A stretch of 64,000 nucleotides of DNA from Polyangium mundeleinium. GTDB taxonomy: Bacteria > Myxococcota_A > Polyangia > Polyangiales > Polyangiaceae. The translations under genes and the position numbers were made by a program. The stretch spans positions 9,890,501-9,954,500 of the forward strand of contig NZ_JAQNDO010000001.1 in assembly GCF_028369105.1 (NCBI RefSeq), given 5' to 3'. Below are positions 9,495 to 19,297 of this stretch, one piece after another. The notes below the pieces were generated by a model. It did no database searches. It saw only the letters and a list, made by a program, of their open reading frames with translations, and had not been told where the DNA came from. Within the stretch, counting starts at the first letter, position 1, and every line of letters starts with the position of its first letter.

Positions 9495-10152
9495 GCTGGT
9501 TCTCCATGTCGTCGAGCAATTCGCCTGCGCTTCGCTCAAGCGCCGTCTCGACCGCCGTGATCTTGCCCGTGAGGTAATTGAAGAAGAGCACCGACGGAAT
9601 GGCCACCGAGAGGCCGAGCGCCGTCTCGATGAGCGCCTCCGAAATACCCGCGCTCACCGCGCCGAGGCCGCCCGAGCCCGTCGTCGCAATGCTCTGGAAC
9701 GCCGTGATGATACCGACGACCGTGCCGAGCAGCCCGACGAACGGCGCGACCGATCCAACCGAAGCGAGCACCGAGAGCCCGCGCCGCAAATCCGCCGAGA
9801 GCGCCTCGCGCCTGCGCTCGACCTCACGCCGCGCGAGCTCGACCGGCGTCAGGTTCCCCGCCCCCTCGCTCTCCGCGCGGAGGAATCGACGCATCGCCGA
9901 GGAGACGAGGCGCGCGAGCGCCGAGAGGCGATATCGATCCGAGACGCGGAGGAGCTCCTCCGTGTCCCAGGCGTCGAGCAGCGGCTGCGCTTCCTTCACG
10001 AAAGCCCGGGTCTCGGCGTTCATGCGCGCGAGCGCAATCACCCGCTCGACCACGACCGCGATGGTCGCGATGGACATGAGCACGAGCACGAAGGCGATGA
10101 GCTTCGAGACGAGGCCCATGCTCGCCCAGATGTGCGCGAGATCGAATTGCAT
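9451..10152 (-). CDS. exbB: ExbB / MotA-TolQ-ExbB proton channel
   Basis: 233 residues, ATG at 10150-10152 with GGAGCC ribosome site. There are three membrane helices: residues about 15-38 (LIAFVLVLMSIATIAVVV), about 120-145 (APFVGLLGTVVGIITAF, the MotA/ExbB signature GLLGTVxGI) and about 165-190 (ALIETALGLSVAIPSVLF). The C-terminus is a cytoplasmic helix. It forms the proton-conducting pentamer of the ExbB-ExbD-TonB complex in the inner membrane. It lies 41 nt downstream of tonB and is followed by both exbD genes. Confidence 0.92.
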   Translation of the reverse strand: MQFDLAHIWASMGLVSKLIAFVLVLMSIATIAVVVERVIALARMNAETRAFVKEAQPLLDAWDTEELLRVSDRYRLSALARLVSSAMRRFLRAESEGAGNLTPVELARREVERRREALSADLRRGLSVLASVGSVAPFVGLLGTVVGIITAFQSIATTGSGGLGAVSAGISEALIETALGLSVAIPSVLFFNYLTGKITAVETALERSAGELLDDMENQHGRASEERILEEAA

Positions 10153-10193
10153 GGTTTGGCTCCTTGGTCGAACGGGATTGCCCGACGACCAAA

Positions 10194-10955
10194 CTACGTT
10201 TTGATCTTGAAATTGAACCTTGCGTTCTGGTACGTGGCCACGGGGCGGCCTTCGACCATGGCTGGCTTGAATCGCCACGTCTTCACGGTCGCGACCACGT
10301 GCGCCGCGAGCCGCGCATCCCCTCGCACGACGGTCACGTTCGCGACGTCGCCCGATTCGGTCACGACAAACCGTACGATGATCGTGCCCTCGATCCCCTG
10401 GCTCTTCAGGTCCTCGGGATAAGGAGGCTGCGGCTTCGATATCGGCGAGGGCGGCGTGCCATCCTCGCCGAGGACGACGGGCCCCGCCGCTTTGGGCGGA
10501 GGAGGAGGCGGCGGCGGGGGCGGCGGCGGAGGCGGCGGCGCGGCAGCCGGCGCGGTCCCCGTTCCTCCGGGCGTCCCGCCCGAGCCCTCGCCCGAGCCCT
10601 CCCCATACTCATCGTCGCTCGCCTTTGCCTTGCTCGGATCCGCCTCCTTGGGCATTTCCGTCGGCACTTCCACGGGCACGGCGATCGGCTTGTGCTTCGG
10701 TCCGGGCGGCTCCGGCGCTTTGGGCGCCGCGTCCACGGGCGGCGGCGGAGGCGGCGGTTTTGGCGGCTCCACCGTGGGCGTGAGCTCGACGGCGACGACC
10801 TCCTCCTCTTCTTCCACGGCGGGCGCGCTCGATTTCATCGTCGCCCCGACGACGCCGACCGCCGTGCAAATGGCAATCGCCGTCGCGTATCCGATCAGAA
10901 GCCTCTTGCCGCGCCCGGGATCGCTCTCCCCGACGCTCCACGCCTCGAAGCCCAT
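10194..10955 (-). CDS. tonB: TonB energy-transducing protein
   Basis: 253 residues. One N-terminal transmembrane helix (residues about 18-38, RLLIGYATAIAICTAVGVVG) is followed by an acidic run and a long Pro-rich periplasmic spacer with two uninterrupted proline tracts. The C-terminal TonB domain (about 170-253) contains the conserved PxYP region and SGDVANVTVV, ending in FKPAMVEGRP. It carries ExbB/ExbD proton-motive energy to the receptor encoded four genes downstream. A direct repeat of 7-4-7 form lies 36 nt upstream of its start. The first gene of the uptake operon. Confidence 0.92.
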   Translation of the reverse strand: MGFEAWSVGESDPGRGKRLLIGYATAIAICTAVGVVGATMKSSAPAVEEEEEVVAVELTPTVEPPKPPPPPPPVDAAPKAPEPPGPKHKPIAVPVEVPTEMPKEADPSKAKASDDEYGEGSGEGSGGTPGGTGTAPAAAPPPPPPPPPPPPPPPKAAGPVVLGEDGTPPSPISKPQPPYPEDLKSQGIEGTIIVRFVVTESGDVANVTVVRGDARLAAHVVATVKTWRFKPAMVEGRPVATYQNARFNFKIKT

Positions 10956-10990
10956 TGCCGTCTTTCCTCGGCCCCCACCTTGACGATCGT

Positions 10991-11008
10991 TCGTGACAAC
11001 CTCGTGAA
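10991..11008 (-). promoter_or_regulatory. Pho-box-like direct repeat before tonB
   Basis: On the minus strand the two 7-mers are TTCACGA and GTCACGA, 6 of 7 identical and separated by 4 nt. The 7-4-7 (11-nt period) layout is that of OmpR/PhoB-family operators. The same motif occurs twice upstream of the adjacent response-regulator gene in the same orientation. The site is 36 nt from the tonB start, where an activator would replace a -35 element. Binding by the regulator is inferred. Confidence 0.5.
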
Positions 11009-11048
11009 CGTCGCGAAACGATCACGTGCGCGCCGCATGACGCAATTT

Positions 11049-11756
11049 TCAATCGGGATGCGAGTCGGGCAGATCGGGCGATCCACCGAATCGATACCCG
11101 ATCCCCCGCACCGTCTGCACATAGTCGCCCGCGGGCCCCAGCTTGTCGCGGAGCCGCTTCACGTGCGTATCGACCGTGCGGGTCGTGATGTCGACGTCCA
11201 TACCCCACACCCCTTCGAGCAGCGCGCCGCGCGTCTGGACACGCTCGCGATTCTCGTACAGGGCGAGCAGGAGCTTGAATTCGAGCAAGGTGAGCTCGAT
11301 CTCGGCGCCGTCGACCCATACCCGGTGCGCCTCGTCGTCGATGCGCAGCCGGCCGAACTGGAGGACACGGCGCTCGGTCGTCCGCGCCTTCACCCGCCGC
11401 AGAATCGCCTGCACCCGCAGCATGAGCTCGCGGACGCTGAAGGGCTTCACCACGTAATCGACGGCGCCGAGCTCGAAGCCGACGACACGGTCGACCTCGT
11501 CCCCGCGCGCCGACACGATGACGACCGGGGTCTCGCGGGTCTCCTCGCTCTGCTGCAGGCTCCGGCAGACCTCGGTGCCCATGAGGTCCGGGAGCATCAT
11601 ATCGAGCAGGATGACGTCCGGCCGACGCTCGCGCGCGAGCCGGATCCCCTCCTCGCCGCGCGCCGCGAGCAGGACCTCGTGCCCCGCCTGCCGGAAATTG
11701 TAATCGAGCACCTTGAGGATCGCGGGCTCGTCCTCGACGACCAGGATGCGTGCCAT
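11049..11756 (-). CDS. OmpR/PhoB-family response regulator
   Basis: 235 residues. The N-terminal receiver domain (1-120) has acidic residues VVEDE, the phospho-acceptor aspartate in VILLDMMLP, and the switch lysine in VVKPFS. The C-terminal winged-helix DNA-binding domain (about 135-225) contains LLEFKLLLAL and VDTHVKRLRDKLG with GIGYRF. This is the PhoB/OmpR architecture. No histidine kinase is adjacent, so the partner is elsewhere. It sits 93 nt upstream of tonB in the same direction. Two copies of the operator-like repeat in its own promoter suggest autoregulation. PhoB identity is likely but not proven. Confidence 0.88.
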   Translation of the reverse strand: MARILVVEDEPAILKVLDYNFRQAGHEVLLAARGEEGIRLARERRPDVILLDMMLPDLMGTEVCRSLQQSEETRETPVVIVSARGDEVDRVVGFELGAVDYVVKPFSVRELMLRVQAILRRVKARTTERRVLQFGRLRIDDEAHRVWVDGAEIELTLLEFKLLLALYENRERVQTRGALLEGVWGMDVDITTRTVDTHVKRLRDKLGPAGDYVQTVRGIGYRFGGSPDLPDSHPD

Positions 11757-11830
11757 CGCACCCGGGTGTATCCTGTTCCTGTTACGGCCCGATGAAGCCC
11801 GTGTTGCAGGTTGGCGGGGAAATGCGGCGT

Positions 11831-11848
11831 GCGTGACGGATTCGTGAA
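11831..11848 (-). promoter_or_regulatory. Pho-box-like repeat, proximal copy, upstream of response regulator
   Basis: Minus-strand reading gives TTCACGA, 4 nt, GTCACGC. It lies 75-92 nt before the regulator start. It is part of a 31-bp unit (11831-11861) that is repeated 50 bp further upstream with two mismatches. Confidence 0.5.
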
Positions 11849-11880
11849 TTCGACGTGTCGAAACGGCGAGGATGCGCCTC

Positions 11881-11898
11881 GCGTGACGAATTCGTGAA
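11881..11898 (-). promoter_or_regulatory. Pho-box-like repeat, distal copy, upstream of response regulator
   Basis: Minus-strand reading gives TTCACGA, 4 nt, GTCACGC, identical to the proximal copy in both 7-mers. It sits 50 bp further upstream (close to five helical turns) and inside the second 31-bp unit (11881-11911). Located between the end of the PrsW gene and the regulator. Confidence 0.5.
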
Positions 11899-11918
11899 TT
11901 CGAGGTGTCGAGAGCTTT

Positions 11919-13163
11919 TCAGCGAGGAGCTTTGGCGCGCAGGGCGGCGCGCAACGTGGCGAGCTCGCGGCGGAGCGGGGCGATGAAATCGGCGCTGATC
12001 GTGCGCTTCTGCCCCTTCATCGCGCGCGCGGTGTGCCACTTGCTGAGCGCGAGCCGCGACGCGGCGCGGATGAACGCGCGCCCCTCAGCGCCGCGCCACG
12101 AGAACGTGCACTGGATGCGGCCGACCGGCGAGCACACGAGCTCGAGCTCCTCGTTCGTCAGGTTGCCGATGAGCACCTCGTCGCGGAGGAAATTGCGGAT
12201 CGTGCGGCCCTTGCGGATGACGAGCGCGATGATGATGCAGAAAAACATCGCCACGAAGAGCAGCCAGAAGAGCAGCATGATGACGAACGCGTCGGGGATG
12301 ACCGTGGGCACGAAGTTCCAGAGCGCGTGCAGGAAGACGCCCACGAAAAACCCGCCGATCGGCGCGAGCCAGCGGACCCACGTCTTGCTCGACTCGCGCG
12401 CGATGCCGAACCCGATGCCGGTCATCGACGTGTAGAGCGGGTGCCCCCACGGCGCGAGGACGCCGCGCAGGAAGAAGGTCGTGCCGAGCTGATCGGCCAT
12501 GTCCGCGCGGGCGTAATAACTGACGTTCTCGACCGCGGCGAACCCGAGCGCGCAGAACGTCGCGTAGATGATGCCGTCGACGACGCCGTCGAACTCGCGC
12601 CGGAGGAAGTAAAAAAAGCCCAGGATGGCGAGCCCTTTGAAGAACTCTTCCGAGAGCGGCGCGCTCACCACGGTCGTCACGAAATTGCCGACCTTGGGCC
12701 CAAAGAGGCCGTCGAACACGATGTGCACGCCCGTGTTGATCATGCCGGCGAAGCCCGTCGCGACGACCGCGCCCCACAGGAACGCCATCGCGAGGCACCA
12801 CCACGGCTCGGGATCGTACCGATCGAGCACCATGGGCACGAAGAGGTAGAAGCCGAGCGGCAAGAACGCGAAGAGCGAGCCCGTCAGGACGGCCGAGAGC
12901 ATGCGCCCCGGCGCCTTCGACAGGAAAATCTCCGCCATCGTGAAGAGGATGTTCAGCACGACGCCGGCGAGCATGCCGACGATCCAGAGCGCGAGCCCCA
13001 CCCCGCGGCGGCGCTTGTCCGGATCGAGCTCCGTGGGCGCGCGCGGCGGGGGCGCGCCGTGGCCCGGTGGTGTGTACGGCGCCTGGCCGGGATAACGTGG
13101 TTGCTGCGGGGCGTAGGGAGCGTGGCCGTAGGGCCCGGGCGGCGATCCGTAGGGGTTGTTCAT
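11919..13163 (-). CDS. PrsW-family intramembrane metalloprotease
   Basis: 414 residues from the ATG at 13161-13163. The N-terminal ~60 residues are Pro/Tyr/Gly-rich and cytoplasmic. They are followed by about eight hydrophobic segments. The family motifs are present: SEEFFKG (EExxK) in one helix, FAAVENVSYY in the next, then GHPLYTSMTG and HALWN, which supply the zinc-binding and catalytic residues in PrsW relatives. PrsW in Bacillus cleaves an anti-sigma factor, and relatives in other phyla act on unknown membrane substrates. The C-terminal ~90 residues are soluble and basic. Its substrate here is not evident. Confidence 0.85.
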   Translation of the reverse strand: MNNPYGSPPGPYGHAPYAPQQPRYPGQAPYTPPGHGAPPPRAPTELDPDKRRRGVGLALWIVGMLAGVVLNILFTMAEIFLSKAPGRMLSAVLTGSLFAFLPLGFYLFVPMVLDRYDPEPWWCLAMAFLWGAVVATGFAGMINTGVHIVFDGLFGPKVGNFVTTVVSAPLSEEFFKGLAILGFFYFLRREFDGVVDGIIYATFCALGFAAVENVSYYARADMADQLGTTFFLRGVLAPWGHPLYTSMTGIGFGIARESSKTWVRWLAPIGGFFVGVFLHALWNFVPTVIPDAFVIMLLFWLLFVAMFFCIIIALVIRKGRTIRNFLRDEVLIGNLTNEELELVCSPVGRIQCTFSWRGAEGRAFIRAASRLALSKWHTARAMKGQKRTISADFIAPLRRELATLRAALRAKAPR

Positions 13164-13232
13164 GGCAGAACGCCCGACGCAAGGCGCCGGGCGTTCGATC
13201 ATCCTACCGTCTGTGCCGCTGCGCGCGCGAGG

Positions 13233-13664
13233 TCAGTCGGCGACCTTCTGCTGAATGACCACGTGCGGCGAGGGCGAGGTCGGCGCGTTTTGTTGCTCGG
13301 CGCTCACGATGAGTTCGAAGCTCGTGAGCGGCACCGTCGCCGTGGGCAGCGAGCCCGTCCGCTTGTCAGCGTTGTACGCGAGCGACCCGATGCGCTGCCA
13401 CTGGCTGCTCGAGTCCTTGCGGGCCCACACGACATACGCCGTGGCGCCCGGCATGAGCCGATCCGGGGGAGCGAGGTGCTCCGCCTCGATGCTCACGGTG
13501 GTCAGAACCGTGCTGCTGTTGACCTCGGCCACGATCTTCGCGTCGGCGTCGGGCGCGCGCGGCGTGCCCTTGGCCATGTACTCGAGCGGGCCGCCACACG
13601 CCGCGACAAGCAGCGCAAAGGCGACCGAAAGCATCCCGCGACCCATCCAGCTATGCGCGTTCAT
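13233..13664 (-). CDS. Hypothetical lipoprotein
   Basis: 143 residues, ATG at 13662-13664 with a near-perfect ribosome site (GGAGGTGCG). Signal peptide with lipobox LLVAAC (Cys about 20). The mature part reads like a single beta-sandwich: it has alternating hydrophobic strands (VSIEAEHL, AYVVWARKDSS, QRIGSLAYN, SFELIVSAEQ). No family is recognised. It lies between lolA and the PrsW gene in a same-strand cluster, all with an envelope theme. Confidence 0.75.
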   Translation of the reverse strand: MNAHSWMGRGMLSVAFALLVAACGGPLEYMAKGTPRAPDADAKIVAEVNSSTVLTTVSIEAEHLAPPDRLMPGATAYVVWARKDSSSQWQRIGSLAYNADKRTGSLPTATVPLTSFELIVSAEQQNAPTSPSPHVVIQQKVAD

Positions 13665-13732
13665 CGCACCTCCAAGCAACATTCGATCTACCAGACTTTC
13701 CGTCCGGTTGCATCGTTTCCGTCGATTCTCAC

Positions 13733-14458
13733 TCAAGGCTTGACGACGCGCGTGCCGGGCGGCGGCGTGAAGTCGAACTCGCCCTTGGCGACGGGCTGGT
13801 TGACGACAGGGGCGCTGAAGTCGAAGCGGTTCTTGTTGCCCTGCGCGTCGAGGATGAGCACGCGGCGCACCTGGTTCGTCTGCGCGTCGACGTAAAGGAG
13901 GACCTTCTGGTAGGCGGGCGTCGCGTCTTTCGGCGTGCCTTCGAGCACGTATCCGCCCTCGAACTTCATCTGCGCGGCGTCGAGCAGCTTGAGGTTGAAA
14001 TCCTTCACGAGCTGGCCGGTGCCCATGAGGAACGCGAGCGCCGCCGGGTATTGCGAGTTTTTGACCGGCGTCTCGAACATCTGCTCGTTTTCTTTCTCGT
14101 AGACGCGGATCACCTTGCCGTCGGACACGACGCGGTTGCCGTTCGGCGCGTCGTACGACCAGCTCATCTTGCCGGGCTTCTCGAAGGTGACCGTGCCCTT
14201 CGACTCCTTCTTCACGTTCTGGACCTTGATCGTATAGGTCTGCGCGAACGTGGCCTTGAAGGTCTTCGTGGAGTCGTAGAACGCCTGAACGCGGCGGCCG
14301 ATCTCCTCGGCCGTGGGGCCCTTCGCAGGCGCCGCAGCAGGCGCGGCAGGCGCGGCGGCCTGGGTGTGGCCATCGGTCGAGCAGAGCAGGAGAGCAGGGA
14401 CCACGGCGCATGCCGCGAGGAGGGAGGGGATCGAGAGGAACCTTACCTTACGCATCAT
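13733..14458 (-). CDS. lolA: LolA-type outer-membrane lipoprotein carrier
   Basis: 241 residues; two adjacent ATGs at the start (14453-14458), ribosome site AGGAAG. Signal peptide about 1-33, then an Ala/Pro linker. From about residue 50 the LolA fold is clear: FKATFAQTYTIKVQNVKKES, then KGTVTFEKPGKMSWSYD, GNRVVSDGKVIRVYEKE and a C-terminal FDFTPPPGTRVV. LolA shuttles lipoproteins from the LolCDE complex to the outer membrane. This fits a region unusually rich in lipoprotein genes. Downstream of ruvC in the same direction. Confidence 0.88.
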   Translation of the reverse strand: MMRKVRFLSIPSLLAACAVVPALLLCSTDGHTQAAAPAAPAAAPAKGPTAEEIGRRVQAFYDSTKTFKATFAQTYTIKVQNVKKESKGTVTFEKPGKMSWSYDAPNGNRVVSDGKVIRVYEKENEQMFETPVKNSQYPAALAFLMGTGQLVKDFNLKLLDAAQMKFEGGYVLEGTPKDATPAYQKVLLYVDAQTNQVRRVLILDAQGNKNRFDFSAPVVNQPVAKGEFDFTPPPGTRVVKP

Positions 14459-14536
14459 TTTCTTCCTGTTCCGCGTAGTTGGCCGGACCGTGGGTGCCGC
14501 GGGGTTGGACGCAGGGCGCCCGCAGGCGATGCAAGA

Positions 14537-15067
14537 TCACGGGACGTTCGCACGCCGCCGAGCCGGGCGAGCGGGCGCAGAGGCGGCAAGCGCCGTCTGG
14601 AAACCAACGACGTTGCAGTGCGTGAGCGCGATGGCGAGGGCATCGGCGGCGTCCGACCGAGGCGGCGTGCCGAGCCGGAGGATGGCTGTGACGACCATGG
14701 CCACCTGGCGCTTGTCCGCCGCGCCCTTGCCCGCGACGGTGCGCTTGACGAGCGCAGGCGGGTACTCGGACGTCTGGAGCGAAGCGCGGGCGAGCCGGAG
14801 CAGGACGACGCCGCGCGCATGGCCGAGCTTGGCCGCGCTCTGCGCGTCCTTGGAGAAGAAGATGCTCTCGACCGCGGCGTGCGAGGGCGCGTACTGCGTG
14901 ATGACCTCGCCGAGGCGGTCGTCGATGTCGACGAGGCGGTCGGCGAAGGTTCCGTCGAGGTCGACGTCGATGACGCCGTGGGCGACATGCTCGACCCGCG
15001 TGCCGACGCGCTCGAGCACACCCCACCCGAGGTGGCGGCTGCCAGGATCGATGCCGAGGACACGCAC
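14537..15067 (-). CDS. ruvC: Holliday junction resolvase RuvC
   Basis: 176 residues, GTG start at 15065-15067. The four catalytic acids are all present: D7 in GIDPGS, E67 in VESIFF, and D139 and D142 in the DAADALAIALTH region. The nuclease cuts four-way junctions made by RuvAB branch migration during recombinational repair. The C-terminal ~20 residues are an Ala/Arg-rich extension. It starts 10 nt after the GlcD-type gene, so the two are probably co-transcribed. ruvA and ruvB are not in the window. Confidence 0.95.
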   Translation of the reverse strand: MRVLGIDPGSRHLGWGVLERVGTRVEHVAHGVIDVDLDGTFADRLVDIDDRLGEVITQYAPSHAAVESIFFSKDAQSAAKLGHARGVVLLRLARASLQTSEYPPALVKRTVAGKGAADKRQVAMVVTAILRLGTPPRSDAADALAIALTHCNVVGFQTALAASAPARPARRRANVP

Positions 15068-15077
15068 GCGGGGCGTT

Positions 15078-16505
<1,428 letters not shown>

Positions 16506-16583
16506 GAACGATTTCTAGTACGGATCGCGCGGAGCGGCGACGGTCCCCTTTGCGCGTCCTCTGCGGCCTGGTATCGAGGGGCC

Positions 16584-17270
16584 GTGCACCGCGTCATGGT
16601 TGTCTTCCTGGGCGCGCTGGGCCTCGCCGGCGTGGGGTGTGGGGACGAAGGGCCTGCGAGCTCGACGGGCACCCCGAACGAGCCGCACGCCTGCTCCGCG
16701 GACGCCGCGCCGACACGAACGGCATCGTGCGTGGTCGCGTTCGAGCCCGGCGACGACGCGGGGTTCGGGGCGGATCGGTTCCCCGAGGTCATCTACGGCG
16801 AGCCGCTCGGAAACGGCACGACGTCGGGCGGGCTCGACGTGCTCTCGCTCGGACGAGGCGGCTCGATCGTGCTCGGCTTCGGCGGCAACGCGATCATCGA
16901 CGGAGAAGGCCCGGATTTCGTGGTGTTCGAGAATCCGTTTCTCGTGTCGGACGATCCGAACAACGTCTACGCAGAGCTCGCCGAGGTCTCCGTCAGCGCC
17001 GACGGCGAGACCTGGCACGTGTTCCCTTGCGCCGAGGACACGAAGCCGCCCGCAGGATGCGCCGGGTACGCTCCGGTCTTCGCGAACGGCGATCTCGGCG
17101 TCTCCTCCATCGATCCCAGCGTATCCGGCGGCGACACGTTCGATCTTGCGGAGCTCGGCATCGAGGAGGCTCGATTCGTCCGCGTCCGGGATCTCCAGGG
17201 CATCGGCGCGGCGCCGAGTGCGGGCTTTGATCTCGACGCGATCGCCATCGTGCACCCCAAGGTGCCTTGA
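16584..17270 (+). CDS. Secreted cell-surface lipoprotein
   Basis: 228 residues from the GTG at 16584, chosen because GAGGGG lies 4 nt upstream; an ATG at 16596 is the alternative. The signal peptide ends in lipobox LAGVGC. The mature protein resembles a family annotated only as 'cell surface protein'. It has FEPGDDAGFGADRFPEVIYG near the start, then GPDFVVFENPF and VSVSADGETWHVFPC, and ends in FDLDAIAIVHP. The pattern suggests a jelly-roll or discoidin-like surface domain with acidic calcium-type loops. Function unknown. It is divergent from the GlcD-type gene, with a 78-nt shared promoter space. Confidence 0.75.
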   Translation: MHRVMVVFLGALGLAGVGCGDEGPASSTGTPNEPHACSADAAPTRTASCVVAFEPGDDAGFGADRFPEVIYGEPLGNGTTSGGLDVLSLGRGGSIVLGFGGNAIIDGEGPDFVVFENPFLVSDDPNNVYAELAEVSVSADGETWHVFPCAEDTKPPAGCAGYAPVFANGDLGVSSIDPSVSGGDTFDLAELGIEEARFVRVRDLQGIGAAPSAGFDLDAIAIVHPKVP

Positions 17271-17452
17271 CGACGAGCGACCGGGCGGCGCTCGCGGTTG
17301 GACATCAAAGCATCCCGGCTCGCCTGCGTTCCGCCCGCGGGTGAAACGGCTTGCGACGCGGAGAGGGCAAGCTTAGGAAGAGGCTCCGGTCGCCGAGGGG
17401 CGCCGCGTCTTCGCAAGGCTCGCTGCTTCGTCGGTGCCTTCCCTCCCTCTGC

Positions 17453-19297
17453 ATGCTGACTGCCGACGTCGAGCCACGCGAGCTGCCGATCGCGGACGAG
17501 TCTCTCGGACTCTTGCTCGACGCGGGACAAGCGCTCGGGAACGTGACCGACCTCGGGCCGCGGCTCGCCGCGGTGGCCTCTCGCGTGGCCCAGTGGATCC
17601 GAGGGTTTTGCCTCGTTCACTTGCTCGAAGGGGGCGGCGCGCGGCTCGCCGCGGTGGATCACGAGGACCCCGTGAAAGCCGAGCTCCTCCGGCAGCCGTG
17701 CATGCAAAGGAGCCCGGCGCTCGACTCGACGAAGAGCCCGCTCGCGCACGTCATGCGCAGCGGCGTGGCGCAGGTCCTGCCCGAGACCTCGGACGCGATG
17801 CTCGCCGCGACGATGAGCGACGACGAGGCCCTCGCGGTCCTGCGCGCGGTCACGATCACCGCGGGGATGCTCGTGCCGATCGTCTGGCAAGGACGCGCGC
17901 TCGGGGCGATCACGCTGGCGGTGAGCTGCAAGGAGCGGCGGATCGTAGGCACCGATCTGAAGGTGGCCGAGGAGCTCGCGCGGAGGATCGCGCTCGCGGT
18001 CGTCGAAGATCGAGCGACGCGGGACGAGCACGAGGCAGCCCGCGTCGCGCGCGCGGCGATGGACCGCACGAAGCGGCTGCATTCGATCACGCGGCGGCTC
18101 TCGTTCGCGCTCACCGCCGCGCAAGTGGCCGAGGTGGTCGTGGAGCATGCGCGGAGCGAGATGGGCGCGCATGCCGGGTCGATGTGCCTGCTCGATGAAG
18201 AGCGCGGGGCGCTCGTGATCGAGCGGGCCTCGGGCTACGCGAGCAGCATCGTCGAGCCGTTCAAGGTGATCCCGCTCAACACCCGCCTGCCGCTCACGGA
18301 TGCGGTGCGCTCCCGCCAGCCGATCTTCCTCGCGACGGTCGAGGAGTACCTCACGCGCTACCCGCACCTCGACCGCGTCCAGCGTGATCAGAAGAGCCTC
18401 GCGTTCGCGGCGCTCCCGCTCCTCGCGCAGGGTCGGGTCCTCGGGGCGCTGGGCCTCTCGCTCGCGGGGACGCGGCGGCTCGACGAGGCGGAGCAGCACT
18501 TCCTGGAGTCGGTCGCGGAGCACTGCGCGCAGGCCCTCGAACGCGCGCGTCTCTACGACCTCGAACGCCGCGCGCGAGAGGAAAACGACAGGCTCTACCG
18601 CGCGTCGCAGGCGGCCGTGCGGGCGCGCGAGGACCTCCTCGCGATCGTGTCGCACGATCTCCGAAATCCGCTCGTCGCCATCAAGCTGGCCGCCACGCAG
18701 ATCGGGCGGGAGGCGGGTGAGGACGCGCGGACCAAGAACAAGACCGCGCTCATCCTGCGCTCGGCGGACCGCATGGATCGCATGATCCGCGACCTGCTCG
18801 ACGCCTCGCGGATCGAGACGGGCGGGCTCGCGCTCTCGGTCGGGCGCGAGGACGTGCGCGCGGTCGTGCGCGAAGCGATCGATCACTTCAAGCCGCTCGC
18901 GGCGCCGAAGGGCATCCAGATCGACGAGGAGCTGCCCGACGAGGCACTCTTCGCGCGGATCGATCGCGAGCGCGTGCTCCAGGTGCTCTGGAACCTCGTG
19001 GGGAACGCCATCAAGTTCACGCCCGAGGGAGGCGTGGTGACCCTGCGCCTCACGTGCGAGGGCTCGTTCGCGCGCATCGACGTCGCCGACAGCGGCCCCG
19101 GGATCCGGAGCGAGCACCTGCCGCACGTCTTCGATCGGTACTTCCACGCCGAGACGAGCAAGACCTCCGGCACCGGGCTCGGCCTCTTCATCGCCGACGG
19201 CCTCGTCCGCGCGCATGGCGGCACGATCCACGTCGAGAGCGAGCCCGGCGTGGGCGCGCGCTTCTGGTTCACGTTGCCGCTCGGAGACGCGGCTTAG
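17453..19297 (+). CDS. Soluble histidine kinase with two GAF domains
   Basis: 614 residues, ATG at 17453. No membrane helix. The first GAF-like domain lies at about 20-170 and the second at about 205-355, each with a GALGLSLAG or GAITLAVS-type strand. The dimerisation domain carries SHDLRN with the phospho-accepting histidine near residue 400. The ATPase domain has NLVGNAIKFTP, DSGPGIR and GTGLGLFIADGL. It should phosphorylate an unlinked response regulator in response to a cytoplasmic signal sensed by GAF. No response regulator is adjacent. Its stop overlaps that of the opposing cytochrome gene. Confidence 0.85.
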   Translation: MLTADVEPRELPIADESLGLLLDAGQALGNVTDLGPRLAAVASRVAQWIRGFCLVHLLEGGGARLAAVDHEDPVKAELLRQPCMQRSPALDSTKSPLAHVMRSGVAQVLPETSDAMLAATMSDDEALAVLRAVTITAGMLVPIVWQGRALGAITLAVSCKERRIVGTDLKVAEELARRIALAVVEDRATRDEHEAARVARAAMDRTKRLHSITRRLSFALTAAQVAEVVVEHARSEMGAHAGSMCLLDEERGALVIERASGYASSIVEPFKVIPLNTRLPLTDAVRSRQPIFLATVEEYLTRYPHLDRVQRDQKSLAFAALPLLAQGRVLGALGLSLAGTRRLDEAEQHFLESVAEHCAQALERARLYDLERRAREENDRLYRASQAAVRAREDLLAIVSHDLRNPLVAIKLAATQIGREAGEDARTKNKTALILRSADRMDRMIRDLLDASRIETGGLALSVGREDVRAVVREAIDHFKPLAAPKGIQIDEELPDEALFARIDRERVLQVLWNLVGNAIKFTPEGGVVTLRLTCEGSFARIDVADSGPGIRSEHLPHVFDRYFHAETSKTSGTGLGLFIADGLVRAHGGTIHVESEPGVGARFWFTLPLGDAA

